A stretch of DNA of 51,978 bases from Acidobacterium sp. (GCA_002737365.1 NSIL01000003.1:83100-135077), one strand, 5' to 3'. Counted from the stretch's first letter, positions 16,200 to 28,128 are shown. Made by a program: numbers and translations. The notes: a model not told the origin generated them from the letters alone.

Positions 16200-17909
16200 A
16201 TGAAGACCCCATCCGCCGGCGACACGTCCGGTTTCGCCTCGCTCGGACTCGCCGCTCCGCTGGTCGCCGCGGTGTCCGCCCTCGGTTACGAAGAACCCAC
16301 GCCGATTCAGCGTGAAGCCATCCCGGTACTGCTGGCCGGTCACGACATGCTCGGCCAGGCGGCCACCGGCACGGGCAAGACGGCGGCCTTCGCGCTGCCG
16401 CTGCTCAACAAGCTGTCGGAAGACACCAAGACCAATCGCGGCAAGGCCCGCGCGCTGGTGCTGGTGCCGACGCGCGAACTCGCGATGCAGGTCGCCGAAG
16501 CCCTACACAAGTACGCCAAGGGCTCGAACCTGAACGTCGTCCCGGTCTACGGTGGCGCGCCGATGGATCACCAGATCCGCGCGCTGCGTCGCGGCGCGGA
16601 GGTCGTGGTCGGGACACCCGGCCGCGTGCTCGATCACCTGCGCCGGCAAACGCTGAATCTCGCTGCGGTCGAAATGCTCGTGCTCGACGAAGCCGACGAG
16701 ATGCTCGACATGGGCTTCTCGGAAGACATCGATCTGATCGTCGCCGAAACACCGGGGACGCGACAGACGGCGCTCTTCGCGGCGACGTTTGCGCCGCGCA
16801 TTCTCTCGATTGCCGGCAAGCACCTCAAGACCCCGAAGAAGGTGCAGATCGCGCAAGAGAAGCGCGCCCCGGGCAAGCTGCCCCAGGTTCGCCAGGTCGC
16901 CTACATCGTCGGACGCGGACAGAAGACCGGCGCGCTCAGCCGCATCCTCGACTTCGAAAGCCCCAAGTCGGCGATCATCTTCTGCCGCACCCGCCTTGAG
17001 GTGGATGAGCTCACCGACACGCTGAACGCCCACGGCTACGGCGCGCAGGCGCTGCACGGCGGCATGATGCAGAAGCAGCGCGACCGCGTGATGCAACTGT
17101 TCCGCAGCGAGAAGGCCGACATCCTAGTCGCCACCGACGTGGCCGCCCGCGGCCTCGACATCGATCACGTCTCGCACGTGATCAACTACGACCTGCCGAC
17201 CGCCCCCGAGGTCTACGTGCATCGCATCGGCCGCACCGGCCGGATTGGGCGCGAAGGCGTTGCGATCACGCTGTGCGCACCGCGCGAGCAGCGCTTTCTT
17301 CAGTACGCCGAACGCCTGACCAAGCAGCGCGTCGAGATTGGCAAGCTGCCAACCGAAGCCGACTTGCGTAAGCGCCGGCTCGAAGCGGCCAAGGATGCGA
17401 TCCGCGAACGCATCACGGCCGGCGGCCTCGACGACACCAGGGAACTGGTCGAGTCACTCGCCCAGGAATTCGAGATGATCGACATCGCCGCCGCCGCGGT
17501 GGCGATGGCCAACGACAGCGCCGACAAGACGGTGGTGGCCGACATTCCGGTGGCCGATGAGCGTCAACCCCGCTCGTACGACGGTCCGTCGCGAGACGAC
17601 CGCGGCGAGCGCGGCTATCAGCGCGAGTCGCGCCCGTCGCGCGAACCTCGGGAGTCGCGCGATGAAGGCCCGATGATGGTGTTGCGCATCAGCGTCGGCA
17701 AGGACGAGAGCGTGCGGCCCGCCGACCTGGTGGGCGCCATCGCCGGCGAGGCAAAGATCCCGTCGGGGGTGATCGGCGCCATCAAGGTGCACGACGATTA
17801 CTCGCTGGTGGAAATTCCGGCCGAGCTGGCGGAACGGGTCGTCACAGCCCTGAAGCGAACCCAGATCCGCGGCCACCGGGTGACGGTGCAGTCGAAGCCG
17901 GCGCGCTAG
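16200..17909 (+). CDS. DEAD-box RNA helicase with DbpA-type RNA-binding domain
   Basis: A 569-residue ATP-dependent RNA helicase of the CsdA/DeaD group, likely for ribosome assembly or mRNA turnover. Motifs in order: Q motif (GYEEPTPIQ, about 29-37), Walker A AATGTGKT (about 54-61), PTRELA, TPGR, DEAD (163-166), motif III, IIFCRTR, ARGLDIDHV and HRIGRTGR. Residues about 450-490 are an Arg/Asp/Ser-rich linker. From about 493 is a DbpA RNA-binding domain (VLRISVGKDE, DLVGAIAGEA, GAIKVHDDYSLVEIP), which in DbpA relatives recognises 23S rRNA. Motif III reads AAT (194-196) in place of SAT. The long upstream leader common for deaD is not evident, as the previous stop is 50 bases away. Confidence 0.93.
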   Translation: MKTPSAGDTSGFASLGLAAPLVAAVSALGYEEPTPIQREAIPVLLAGHDMLGQAATGTGKTAAFALPLLNKLSEDTKTNRGKARALVLVPTRELAMQVAEALHKYAKGSNLNVVPVYGGAPMDHQIRALRRGAEVVVGTPGRVLDHLRRQTLNLAAVEMLVLDEADEMLDMGFSEDIDLIVAETPGTRQTALFAATFAPRILSIAGKHLKTPKKVQIAQEKRAPGKLPQVRQVAYIVGRGQKTGALSRILDFESPKSAIIFCRTRLEVDELTDTLNAHGYGAQALHGGMMQKQRDRVMQLFRSEKADILVATDVAARGLDIDHVSHVINYDLPTAPEVYVHRIGRTGRIGREGVAITLCAPREQRFLQYAERLTKQRVEIGKLPTEADLRKRRLEAAKDAIRERITAGGLDDTRELVESLAQEFEMIDIAAAAVAMANDSADKTVVADIPVADERQPRSYDGPSRDDRGERGYQRESRPSREPRESRDEGPMMVLRISVGKDESVRPADLVGAIAGEAKIPSGVIGAIKVHDDYSLVEIPAELAERVVTALKRTQIRGHRVTVQSKPAR

Positions 17910-18006
17910 GCTGTCGCAGACGTGGCTGCGACTAGAGCCAGCTGAAGAGAATGAACGTGGTGAAGATGAAGGCGAACAGGGTCTCACCCTCGGGTATTCT
18001 TACGGC

Positions 18007-18846
18007 ATGAATCGCAGCGCCCTCGTTGGCATCCTGGTCGCCGGCACCGTCGGCGCGACTCTCACTGCCCAGGCCGTCACCACGCAACTCGGCATCACCG
18101 AAGGCAGGGCGAAAGAAGCGGTGTTCGATTCGTTCATGGCCGGCGCAGTGTCGCTCGCCGGCAAGGCCGAGGTGTTCACCGCCGCCCCGCCGCAGGCGCG
18201 TGCGGCCATGGTGGCCGCGGCGACCACGCTGGCACGCGCGTTTGTCGAGAGCGATGAGTTCAAGCGCCGCTACGCTGACCATCGCGAAGCCAACGGACCC
18301 GATCCACTGCCCCTGGAACAAACCGCCGACCAGGTGCTGGCCAAGCAGCGCGCCGGCTTCGAACAGCAGGTCGAAGCCCTCCGCAAGCAGTTCGTGGACG
18401 ATGCCATTACGCCTGAGCAGAAGGCGACACTCGAAGAAGGCTTCGAAGCCATGCGGGCGCGCTTCACCGAGATGGAGAAGGGCCCGCAGCGCGCCGAAAT
18501 GGAGACCATGCTCAAGGGCCAGCGCGCCGAGCAGGTCGCCGGCCATGCCGCCGCAACCAAGGAATTCAACACCATGTTCCCGGCCGACCCGCGGGCGCTG
18601 GTGGCCATGCGGCTGCGGCAGTTCCTCGACACGACCAACAACCTGGACTTCTCGGCCAGGCTGGTCGAACAGGGAAAGGTGCAGAAGTTCGCCGACCCAG
18701 GGTTGGAAGCCAGGCCCAGCGAGTGGAAAATGTGCTTCCGCGCCGGTAAATCCGCGACCGACGCGGCGCGCGAATTCGCCCGGAAGTGGCTGGCCGAACT
18801 GTCGGCGGGGGCTCCTGTCGCCAAGGCGAGGGGGTCCAAAGGGTGA
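18007..18846 (+). CDS. Exported helical protein, function unknown
   Basis: A 279-residue protein with an N-terminal signal sequence (MNRSALVGILVAGTVGATLT, cleavage near AQA). The mature part is strongly helical, rich in Ala, Glu, Lys and Arg, with a probable coiled coil around residues 100-185 (LAKQRAGFEQQVEALRKQF and ERAEMETML-like segments). One cysteine is seen (WKMCFRAGKSATDAAREFA). It probably resides in the periplasm. A TATTCT box ends 7 bases before ATG 18007, supporting this start. It precedes an HD-like protein on the same strand by 52 bases. I do not recognise the family. Confidence 0.75.
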   Translation: MNRSALVGILVAGTVGATLTAQAVTTQLGITEGRAKEAVFDSFMAGAVSLAGKAEVFTAAPPQARAAMVAAATTLARAFVESDEFKRRYADHREANGPDPLPLEQTADQVLAKQRAGFEQQVEALRKQFVDDAITPEQKATLEEGFEAMRARFTEMEKGPQRAEMETMLKGQRAEQVAGHAAATKEFNTMFPADPRALVAMRLRQFLDTTNNLDFSARLVEQGKVQKFADPGLEARPSEWKMCFRAGKSATDAAREFARKWLAELSAGAPVAKARGSKG

Positions 18847-18898
18847 AATAGGGTTGCACCCCCACCCTAATGGGTCTATCGTTTGCCTGGGAGACACT

Positions 18899-19720
18899 AT
18901 GGAAATCGATCGCAGAGCCTTCATCGCCAGTCTCGGTGGTACCGCGGCCATCAGCCTGATGGATTCGGAGGCCAAAGCCGACGCCCTTGAGCACTGGATG
19001 GAGGACAGTCTGGACCAACAGGCCGCCGCCGGCCAAGGTGCCGCCCCCGAGAAGTTCCCCACCGTCGCCGAGCTCGAGGCGCAGATCGAAACGCGCAACT
19101 ACCGCCGCGGCACCGGCAACGTCTTTGTGAACACCCGTGGGAACGTCAAGAAGCTCGAAGCGATGCCGAAGAATCCGACCCTGCAGGATTTCTTCCGCCT
19201 CCGCTTTGCGCCCGCCAATCACGTGCTGCAGAGCGCGACCCGCGCCTTGAAGACCGGCATGTCGGAAGAGATCATCCTGGCCTGCCTGCTGCATGACTGC
19301 GCCCAGGCGCTGATGAAATCGGATCACGGCTGGTGGGGCGCGCAGTTGTTCGAGCCGTACATCCCGGAGAAATCCGCCTTTGGCATTCGCTATCACCAGG
19401 CGCTGCGGTTCTACGCCGACCCCGATGCCGGCTACGAATACCCGGACCTGTATTACCGAATCTTCGGCCAGGACTACACGCCGCCGCCACACATCGAGGC
19501 GACCTACAAGATGCTCCGCAACCACAAGTGGTACATCGAGCCGCGCATGGTGACGGTCAACGACCTCTACGCCTTCGACCCCAACGCCAAGGTGTCGATC
19601 GAGCCGTTTACGGACATCATCGGCCGCCACTTCAAGAGTCCGAAGGAAGGCCTCGGCAACGACAACAGCCCGAGCGCGCACATGTGGCGCACGCTGGCGA
19701 ATCCAGACGCACCGCTGTAA
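18899..19720 (+). CDS. HD-domain-like protein with Tat-type leader
   Basis: A 273-residue protein beginning MEIDRRAFIASLGGTAAISL, a twin-arginine-like leader (DRRAFI), preceded by GGGAG. The central part carries a metal-dependent HD-type pattern: His in APANHVLQSA, HD in LLHDCAQAL, then DHGWWGAQLF and RYHQALRFYADPDAGYEYPD. In the HD superfamily such residues bind two metals for phosphohydrolase or oxygenase chemistry. The C-terminal part (VTVNDLYAFDP) is unassigned. Tat export would place a metalloenzyme in the periplasm. The catalytic reaction cannot be told from sequence. Confidence 0.72.
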   Translation: MEIDRRAFIASLGGTAAISLMDSEAKADALEHWMEDSLDQQAAAGQGAAPEKFPTVAELEAQIETRNYRRGTGNVFVNTRGNVKKLEAMPKNPTLQDFFRLRFAPANHVLQSATRALKTGMSEEIILACLLHDCAQALMKSDHGWWGAQLFEPYIPEKSAFGIRYHQALRFYADPDAGYEYPDLYYRIFGQDYTPPPHIEATYKMLRNHKWYIEPRMVTVNDLYAFDPNAKVSIEPFTDIIGRHFKSPKEGLGNDNSPSAHMWRTLANPDAPL

Positions 19721-19721
19721 A

Positions 19722-19746
19722 AAGCTTGAGGCTTGGGGCTTGAATA
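19722..19746. repeat. Heptamer repeat (GGCTTGA/GGCTTGG), three units
   Basis: AGCTTGA-GGCTTGG-GGCTTGA directly follows the stop of the HD-like gene and overlaps the alternative TTG start of the next gene. The same heptamer family builds the large inverted arrays at 40559-40625. Confidence 0.65.
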
Positions 19747-19760
19747 GACCGTTCCTGACC

Positions 19761-20174
19761 ATGATCTTTGCTGTCTGCCTGGTGGCAACCACCGCTGGGC
19801 AGACAGGCAAACCCACCAACCACAAAGGCCTCGAGATCACGCTGCTCGGCGTGGCGCGCGCGCAAAACGTGCCGCTTCTCGATTGCCCGCCCGGTACCAA
19901 CAGCCAGCGCGGCAATGCCCGAGGCGGCGAGGAATTCGCCGTTGTCACCCTCGCCTTCAAGGTCACGCCCGCGTTCAAGGAGACCATCGTCAAGAAACCG
20001 GTGATGACCGACAGCACCGGCAAGGCCTATAACACCTCAGTGGCGATTATCGATCCAGGCTCGCTGCCCGCTTACGAGTGCGCGTTTCCTTTTCGGGTGC
20101 CGGCCGGCACCAGGGTCGCCTCGCTACAGATCGAGACCGCCACCATCGATCTGGCTTCACTCGACAAGAAGTAG
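19761..20174 (+). CDS. Exported DUF4352-like protein
   Basis: A 137-residue protein from ATG 19761 (a TTG at 19740 would add seven residues but lies within the heptamer repeat). A short hydrophobic leader (MIFAVCLVATTAG) is followed by a beta-rich domain: GLEITLLGVARAQNV, GEEFAVVTLAFKVTP, DSTGKAYNTS, CAFPFRVPAGTRVASLQIE. This strand pattern recalls the DUF4352/telokin-like immunoglobulin fold of exported bacterial proteins. Two cysteines (in LLDCPPG and YECAF) could form a disulfide. Its stop is one base before the methyltransferase frame. Confidence 0.65.
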   Translation: MIFAVCLVATTAGQTGKPTNHKGLEITLLGVARAQNVPLLDCPPGTNSQRGNARGGEEFAVVTLAFKVTPAFKETIVKKPVMTDSTGKAYNTSVAIIDPGSLPAYECAFPFRVPAGTRVASLQIETATIDLASLDKK

Positions 20175-20175
20175 T

Positions 20176-20637
20176 TTGGACTCTGCTGAATACCTCGCCG
20201 AGACCCTGGACATCGGGCCAGGCACCGAGGTTTTCGAAGTCGCCTGCGGCGCCGGCGAGTTTCTCGTCCCCTTGCACGACAACGGCTTCATCGTCGGCGG
20301 ACTCGATGCTGATCCGGCGTTGGTGGCCAGGGCCAGGACTGCCATGCCGGCTGGCCACTTCACCACCAGCTTCCTGACGGAGCTCGATCCAACCCAGCCG
20401 TGGCAGGTGGTGGTGTGCAGGGCGTTCGGGTCGTTCCCGGACGTTGACTACGCCCGTGGCGTGCTGGCGCGGATGGCCGCCAAGGCCACCCATGCGGTCG
20501 CGATTCTGGCGGTGCCTGAAGCCAGGTTTGATCGGCGATGGCTCCTGCACGCCTTCGCCGAGATCGGGGTCTCAGCGGTGCAGATGGAACATGTCGCGGG
20601 GGACGAGGCGCGCCTCAACGTCTTTGCGCGCCTGTAG
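20176..20637 (+). CDS. Class I SAM-dependent methyltransferase
   Basis: A short, 153-residue methyltransferase. VFEVACGAGEFLVPL is motif I for S-adenosylmethionine binding, GGLDADPALVARA supplies the acidic residue for the ribose, and VVVCRAFGSFPDVDY corresponds to motif IV. Start TTG 20176 follows the previous stop by one base, implying coupled translation. No substrate-binding domain is present, so the methyl acceptor is unknown. It ends 12 bases before a strong bidirectional hairpin. Confidence 0.8.
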   Translation: MDSAEYLAETLDIGPGTEVFEVACGAGEFLVPLHDNGFIVGGLDADPALVARARTAMPAGHFTTSFLTELDPTQPWQVVVCRAFGSFPDVDYARGVLARMAAKATHAVAILAVPEARFDRRWLLHAFAEIGVSAVQMEHVAGDEARLNVFARL

Positions 20638-20649
20638 CGAGGCCAGGAG

Positions 20650-20669
20650 GGCGGCACTTCGGTGCCGCC
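20650..20669. terminator. Bidirectional terminator hairpin
   Basis: GGCGGCAC-TTCG-GTGCCGCC is a perfect 8-base stem with the very stable TTCG tetraloop, set between the convergent methyltransferase (plus) and ctaF (minus) genes. It is the likely end of the 12.7-kb respiratory operon. Confidence 0.8.
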
Positions 20670-20687
20670 GCTACTACTTCGTTCTGC

Positions 20688-20993
20688 CTAGCTGAGAAAC
20701 GGCGGCATTTGCGTAAACGCCTTCGAACCGTAGTCGACCAGGAACAATCCCAGCAGAATCGCCAGGAAGAAAATGCCGGTGGCTACCGTCAGCTTAGTCA
20801 GCTTGCTCGCGTACTTCACGTGCATGAAGTACCAGATGACCAGCGTCGCCTTGAAGCCGGCGATGATCATCGCGACCAGGAAGTTGAACTGGCCGAGGTC
20901 GACGAAGGCCGCGCCGACCGTGGCAACAGTAAGCACCATCAACGCCATGAAGATGGTGATGTAGAGGCTGATCGGGGAAACGTGTCCAGACAT
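20688..20993 (-). CDS. ctaF: Cytochrome c oxidase subunit IV
   Basis: A 101-residue protein with three hydrophobic helices (SLYITIFMALMVLTVAT, NFLVAMIIAGFKATLVIWYF and GIFFLAILLGLFLVDY). FKATLVIWYFMHVKYASKL is the hallmark of prokaryotic COX4 (CtaF/CoxD). It stabilises the oxidase in the inner membrane. It is the last gene of the operon; its start shares one base with the end of ctaE, and a TTCG-loop terminator lies downstream. Confidence 0.92.
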   Translation of the reverse strand: MSGHVSPISLYITIFMALMVLTVATVGAAFVDLGQFNFLVAMIIAGFKATLVIWYFMHVKYASKLTKLTVATGIFFLAILLGLFLVDYGSKAFTQMPPFLS

Positions 20994-21767
20994 TAGACGT
21001 GCCTCTCGACGAGGTACAGCAGCGGGAACAGGAAGATCCAGACGATGTCGACGAAGTGCCAGTACAAACCGGCCATCTCGACCGGGGTGTAGTACTCCTG
21101 GTCGAACTTGCCCTGGTACGCCATCCTCGTGATGACCAGCATGATGCCGATGCCGATGATCATGTGGAGCGCGTGCAGCCCGGTCATCGTGAAATACAGG
21201 CTGAAGTAAATCTGCGTCGTCAACTGCAGCTGAGCCGGCGTCAGCGACAACTCGCGGTGGCCTTCTGCCGCCGCCGCGCCTTCGCTGGCGGCGACCGCAT
21301 GCTCGCCGGCCGCGGGTGCTTCATGCGCCGCCGCCCACTGGAAGTTGTAGCCGGGCACGTGGTGGTGTTCGAACTTGTCGGCGTACTCGATGACCTTCAC
21401 GCCCAGGAACACGGCGCCAAGAATCATTGTCAGGATCAGCCAGTTCACGGTCGCCGTGCGCTTGTTGGTCTGCGCACAGCGCACCGCCATGGCCATGGTC
21501 AACGAGCTGCCGATCAGCACCGCGGTGTTGAGGCCGCCCCAGAACAGGCTGAGCGAACGGCTGGCTTCGGCGAACGCATCGAAGTACCAGATGCGGTAAA
21601 CCATGTAGGCCGCGAACAGGCCGCCAAAGAACAGGATTTCGGTCAACAGGAACACCCACATCCCAACGACGGCAGCTTCTTTCTGCTGCGCCATCGTGTC
21701 GAAGTGGTGCTGCAGCGCCGGATGGTGTGCGTGCGCGTGACCGCGATCGTCCGCGTGCGCTGCCACG

Positions 21768-21775
<8 letters not shown>
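20993..21775 (-). CDS. ctaE: Cytochrome c oxidase subunit III
   Basis: A 260-residue integral membrane subunit of heme-copper oxidase. Typical segments are [60 protein letters not shown] and [18 protein letters not shown], where the GLH and YWHFVD histidines are conserved. An Ala/Glu-rich loop of about 30 residues ([20 protein letters not shown]) is inserted before the helix containing GLHALH. It overlaps ctaD by 8 bases and ctaF by 1 base. Confidence 0.95.
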
Positions 21776-23393
<1,618 letters not shown>

Positions 23394-23396
23394 GGC

Positions 23397-24410
23397 TTAC
23401 TTCTTCTCAACCGCGGCGGCGGCCGGCTGTGGCGTGGCGGCGGCGGCGCCCGTGGCGGGGGCGGCTGCCGTGGTCGCATTGGGTGACAGTGACTTGAGGT
23501 GTTCGATCAGCGCGACCAGGTTCTCTTCGCTGATCAGGCCCTGGAAGGTCGGCATCAGCGGCTGGAAGCCCTTCACGATCTTGGCTTGCGAGTTGAGGAT
23601 CGACTCGCGCAGGTAGCCTTCATCCACGATCGCGGATGAGCCGTCCTGCAGGTCCACGGTCTTGCCAAGAATGTCCTTGAGCGACGGACCGCGGCCCTGG
23701 CCGGTGTCGAGGTGGCAAGTCGAGCAGGCGAGGTCGTTAAACAGCTTGGCGCCGCGCTGCGCCAGCGTGCCTTCCATGCTGCCGCCCTGCAGCCAGGCCT
23801 GGTATTGCGCCGGCTCGAGCACCTTGACGGTGCCAATCATGCCGGAGTGGTTGGTGCCGCAGTACTCGGTGCAGAAGATGTGGTACTCGCCCGGCGTCTG
23901 CGCCTCGAACCAGAGTTCGGTATAGCGGCCCGGGATGGCGTCCATCTTGGTTCGGAAGGCCGGGAAAAACAGGCTGTGCAGCACGTCTTCGGAGCTGATC
24001 GTGACCTTGATCGGCCGGCCGGCCGGGATGTGCAGCTCGTTGATTTCGCGCTGGCCTTCGAGGTGCTGGAACTTCCACATCCACTGCTTGCCGACGGCGT
24101 AAATGTGCATCGCCTCGGCGGGCGGACGGCGCAGGTGATAGAAGACCGACGCGCCCCAGCCGAACATCACCATCGCGATGATCGTGGGAATGACGCTCCA
24201 CAGCAGCTCGAGCGGCAGGCTGCCCTCGATGCGGGCGCCGATTTCGCCGTCGTGTTTCTTGTGATAGCGGATGCCAAAGTAGATCACCGCTACCGCCACG
24301 CCGATCGCGAAGAAGGCGCAGGTGGCGAGCACGAAGAAATACAACGCGTCGACGTCCGCGGCGAACGTCGAAGCCTGTTCCGGAAATATGGGAATGCCGA
24401 ATATTTTCAT
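23397..24410 (-). CDS. ctaC: Cytochrome c oxidase subunit II with fused cytochrome c (caa3)
   Basis: A 337-residue subunit. Two membrane helices (about 20-48 and 68-95) precede a cupredoxin domain with the CuA site FCTEYCGTNHSGM (CxxxCxxxHxxM). After about residue 220 comes a cytochrome c domain with heme motif CSTCHLD and a methionine ligand near LMPTFQGLISEE. The fusion makes this a caa3 oxidase able to accept electrons directly from alternative complex III. The C-terminus is an Ala/Pro/Thr-rich tail (ATTAAAPATGAAAATPQPA). Four bases separate it from the sco gene. Confidence 0.96.
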   Translation of the reverse strand: MKIFGIPIFPEQASTFAADVDALYFFVLATCAFFAIGVAVAVIYFGIRYHKKHDGEIGARIEGSLPLELLWSVIPTIIAMVMFGWGASVFYHLRRPPAEAMHIYAVGKQWMWKFQHLEGQREINELHIPAGRPIKVTISSEDVLHSLFFPAFRTKMDAIPGRYTELWFEAQTPGEYHIFCTEYCGTNHSGMIGTVKVLEPAQYQAWLQGGSMEGTLAQRGAKLFNDLACSTCHLDTGQGRGPSLKDILGKTVDLQDGSSAIVDEGYLRESILNSQAKIVKGFQPLMPTFQGLISEENLVALIEHLKSLSPNATTAAAPATGAAAATPQPAAAAVEKK

Positions 24411-24413
24411 TAG

Positions 24414-25271
24414 CTAGTGTCCGGTCGCGCGATTGTCGCGCCGAATCGACACGAACATGAATCCAAACAGCGCCACCAGCGTGACGGCGCCACCAACCCG
24501 AACGGCCCGCATCGCGACGAAGCCGTAATTGCCCGCCGCCGGATCGTAGTGATAGCAGTAGAGCAACAATTGATCGGCCAGCGACCCGATCTTGCCGGCT
24601 GACGACTCGATTAACGCAAACTTGATGTCGCGAGGTGAGTAGTCGATGCCGAAGAAGTAACGCGACAGCTTGCCTTCCGGCGTCGCGACGATGATGCCGC
24701 TGGCGTGCGCGAACTGCTGCGACGGCTCGTCCCAGCTGAAGCTGAACCCGGCCGACTTGGTCAGCGCGTCAATCGACGCCTGGCTGCCGGTCAGGAAATG
24801 CCAGCCCTGCGCGGCCTCGGGGCGCTTGTAGCGGTCGAGGTACGCCTGCTTCTTCGCGGCGGCCAGCACCGGCGTCTCGCGCGCGTCGAAGCTGACCGTG
24901 ACGACGTCGAATTCCTTGCCGATGCTCTCGTCGATCACCCGCAGCGCACTCTCGAGGCCGTTCAGCACCTGCGTGCACAACATCGGGCACTCGTAGTACA
25001 CGAACGCCAGCACCACCGGCTTGCGGCCGAAATAATCGCCCAGCTTCACGGCCTGGCCTGATTCGTCGGTGAACGGCAGGTCCAACGGCAACTGCTCGTT
25101 GAGGTGCTGCTCGAATGCCACCTTGCCCAGCACGCCGGGCACCTGGTTCGACGGCAACGCCGCCGCGGGACGAATCCCCGGCGCCTCGCCCTGCGCCGAC
25201 ACGACGGCCGTCATGAGCGCCACCGCGCTCATCATCGCCATCGCCGTTCGCCGTCTCGAACCTGTCAGCAC
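24414..25271 (-). CDS. SCO1/SenC/PrrC copper chaperone
   Basis: A 285-residue Sco protein that loads copper into the CuA site of subunit II. ATG 25271 or an inner ATG near 25238 gives an N-terminal signal or anchor (AMAMMSAVALMTAVVSAQG). The copper ligands are the cysteines of YYECPMLCTQVLN (CxxxC) and the histidine in FAHASGIIVATPEG. LPFTDESGQAVKLGDYFG is the first part of the thioredoxin-like fold. A C-terminal membrane helix (GGAVTLVALFGFMFVSI) tethers it. Its position before ctaC fits the chaperone role. Confidence 0.94.
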   Translation of the reverse strand: MLTGSRRRTAMAMMSAVALMTAVVSAQGEAPGIRPAAALPSNQVPGVLGKVAFEQHLNEQLPLDLPFTDESGQAVKLGDYFGRKPVVLAFVYYECPMLCTQVLNGLESALRVIDESIGKEFDVVTVSFDARETPVLAAAKKQAYLDRYKRPEAAQGWHFLTGSQASIDALTKSAGFSFSWDEPSQQFAHASGIIVATPEGKLSRYFFGIDYSPRDIKFALIESSAGKIGSLADQLLLYCYHYDPAAGNYGFVAMRAVRVGGAVTLVALFGFMFVSIRRDNRATGH

Positions 25272-25298
25272 CGTTCAGAACCTCTCAGCACCCTTCGA

Positions 25299-25773
25299 CT
25301 ATCTCGGGCCGATCGTGCGACCGGCCGAACTGTCTTGCGTCACCACATTCAGGCCAGTGCCGCCATTGGCGCGCGCCGGCAGGCCGCGCTCCAGCAACAC
25401 TTCCATGGCGCGATCGATCGGCAGACGCGTGATGCCACCTTCCTTGTCGACCCAGCCATAGCTGTCCAGCTTCTCGGCCTCGGCCTGGCGCAGCAGGTAG
25501 ACGTCCTTGAAGGGCTGCGTCTGCAGGTTCGGCAGGGGCGGCGTCTTGACCTGGCCGACCGCGAGCGGATACTTCTGCGCCACGGCGTCAGCGTTCGTGC
25601 TCTGGTTTTCGAAGAACCAGAACGACCCGTAGATAATCGCCACCGAAATCACCATCGCGACAGTCAGCCACAGCGCGAATTGGTAGCCGACCGACGCGTC
25701 GATGTCGGTGTGCTCGTACTTGGCGCCGGGCGGCGTCGGCCCGTACTCGAGGTCGTGTTCGGTCGGGTGCTCG

Positions 25774-25784
<11 letters not shown>
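25299..25784 (-). CDS. Small membrane protein of the act-cta operon
   Basis: A 161-residue protein with one membrane helix (about 32-55, FALWLTVAMVISVAIIYGSFWFF), a charged N-terminal tail (EYGPTPPGAKYEHTDIDASV) and a periplasmic C-terminal part. The latter includes PLPNLQTQPFKDVYLLRQAE and GGITRLPIDRAMEVLLERGLP. It has no heme or metal motif. The DVYLLRQAEAEKLDSYGWVD and RLPIDRAMEVL segments resemble small proteins often encoded beside alternative complex III and sco genes. Its role could be assembly or a peripheral subunit; no function is established to my knowledge. It overlaps actF by 11 bases. Confidence 0.75.
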
Positions 25785-26975
<1,191 letters not shown>

Positions 26976-26976
<1 letters not shown>

Positions 26977-27590
26977 TAGTGTCTCTCCGTTGCGGCCGGG
27001 GCGGCATCAAGCTCGGCGCGCCGGTCGGCCGGCACGTCGCTGACCGGGGCGTGCTGGCTCAGTTGCAGGGCGCGCAGGTAGGCGACGATCAGCCACCGGT
27101 CGCGCACCGGCACCTGTTCCGCGTAGCCCTGCATGGCGCCAAAGCCGTTGGTGATGACGTCGTAGAAGTAGCCGACCTTCTCTTGCCGGAGCCGATCCTG
27201 GTGATAGGAGGCCGCCTGGCGAAGACCACGCTGCACCACCATGCCGTTGCCGTCACCGAGCTGGCCGTGGCACGGCGTGCAGTAGATATTGAAACGCTGC
27301 TGTCCGCGCTGCAGGTCTGCATGGGTAATCGCGAACGGGAACTGTTCGACCGTCTGGCCGGCCACCTTGCCGGTGTAGAGCGCCTCATCGTCGCGCAGCC
27401 AGCCACGGGCCACCGTGCCCACCGGGGCCGTGCGCGAGGCGCGGCCGTCGGCAAACGACGTGCTGGCCTCGTACGCTTCGTAGCGCGGCGCGTCGTGCAT
27501 GTCCTGGCGGCAGCCGGCGAAGAGCAGCGTCGCGGCCGCGAGGAGCGCGAAGGTCACGGCCGGGCCGCGGGTCGCGGGTTTATTCGTCAA
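26976..27590 (-). CDS. actE: Alternative complex III monoheme cytochrome c ActE
   Basis: A 204-residue lipoprotein cytochrome. The leader ends in a lipobox (LLFAGC, cysteine about residue 26). The heme-binding motif CTPCHG lies in FNIYCTPCHGQLGDGNGMV, and a methionine ligand is likely in GFGAMQGYAEQV. ActE carries electrons from the multiheme ActA toward the oxidase. DAPRYEAYEAS after the lipobox is a common ActE feature. Its start overlaps actD by 11 bases. Confidence 0.94.
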
Positions 27591-28128
27591 CGTCGTAGAC
27601 TCCCTTCGCGCCCGTGCTGCGCAGGAACTCGCTGGTTCCGGCTTGATCGAACTTCGGGTCGGCCGACTCGACCACCAGGAAGAACTTGTCGGAGCTGGCC
27701 ATCGCGAAGCGATCGACGTTGAACACCGGGTGATACGGCTGCGGCAACCCGTTCAGGACAATCATGCCGATCGCCGCGGTCAGGGCGGCAAACAGAATCG
27801 TCAGTTCGTACGACGGGATGATGAAGGTGATCCAGCTGGCCTGAGGCCGGCCGCCGATGTTCATCGGATACTCAATCACCGACGCCCAGTACTGCAGCGC
27901 GAAGCCGGTGGCCATGCCGGTCAGGCCGCCGGCGAGTACCAGCTTCGGCAGCACGGTACGAGTCTGGTGGATGATGTCGTTCAGCTCTTCAATCGGCACG
28001 GGCGAGTAGCCCTCGACCTTCGTGAAGCCGTGCGCCATGACTTTGCGCGCGGCGTCGACCACGGCCTGGGCCGATTCGAATTCGGCCATCACGCCGTGCC
28101 GGCGGTTAGTCGGCTCGTTAGTGTGCAT
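27580..28128 (-). CDS. actD: Alternative complex III subunit ActD (DUF3341)
   Basis: A 182-residue membrane subunit with two helices (KLVLAGGLTGMATGFALQYWA and YELTILFAALTAAIGMIVL). VMAHGFTKVEGYSPVPIEEL and YPMNIGGRPQASWITFIIPSYE are the signatures of DUF3341. A start at 28128 overlaps actC by 11 bases; ATG 28089 is possible but would remove only the unconserved tail. ActD has no cofactors and stabilises the membrane part of the complex. Confidence 0.95.
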   Translation of the reverse strand: MHTNEPTNRRHGVMAEFESAQAVVDAARKVMAHGFTKVEGYSPVPIEELNDIIHQTRTVLPKLVLAGGLTGMATGFALQYWASVIEYPMNIGGRPQASWITFIIPSYELTILFAALTAAIGMIVLNGLPQPYHPVFNVDRFAMASSDKFFLVVESADPKFDQAGTSEFLRSTGAKGVYDVDE

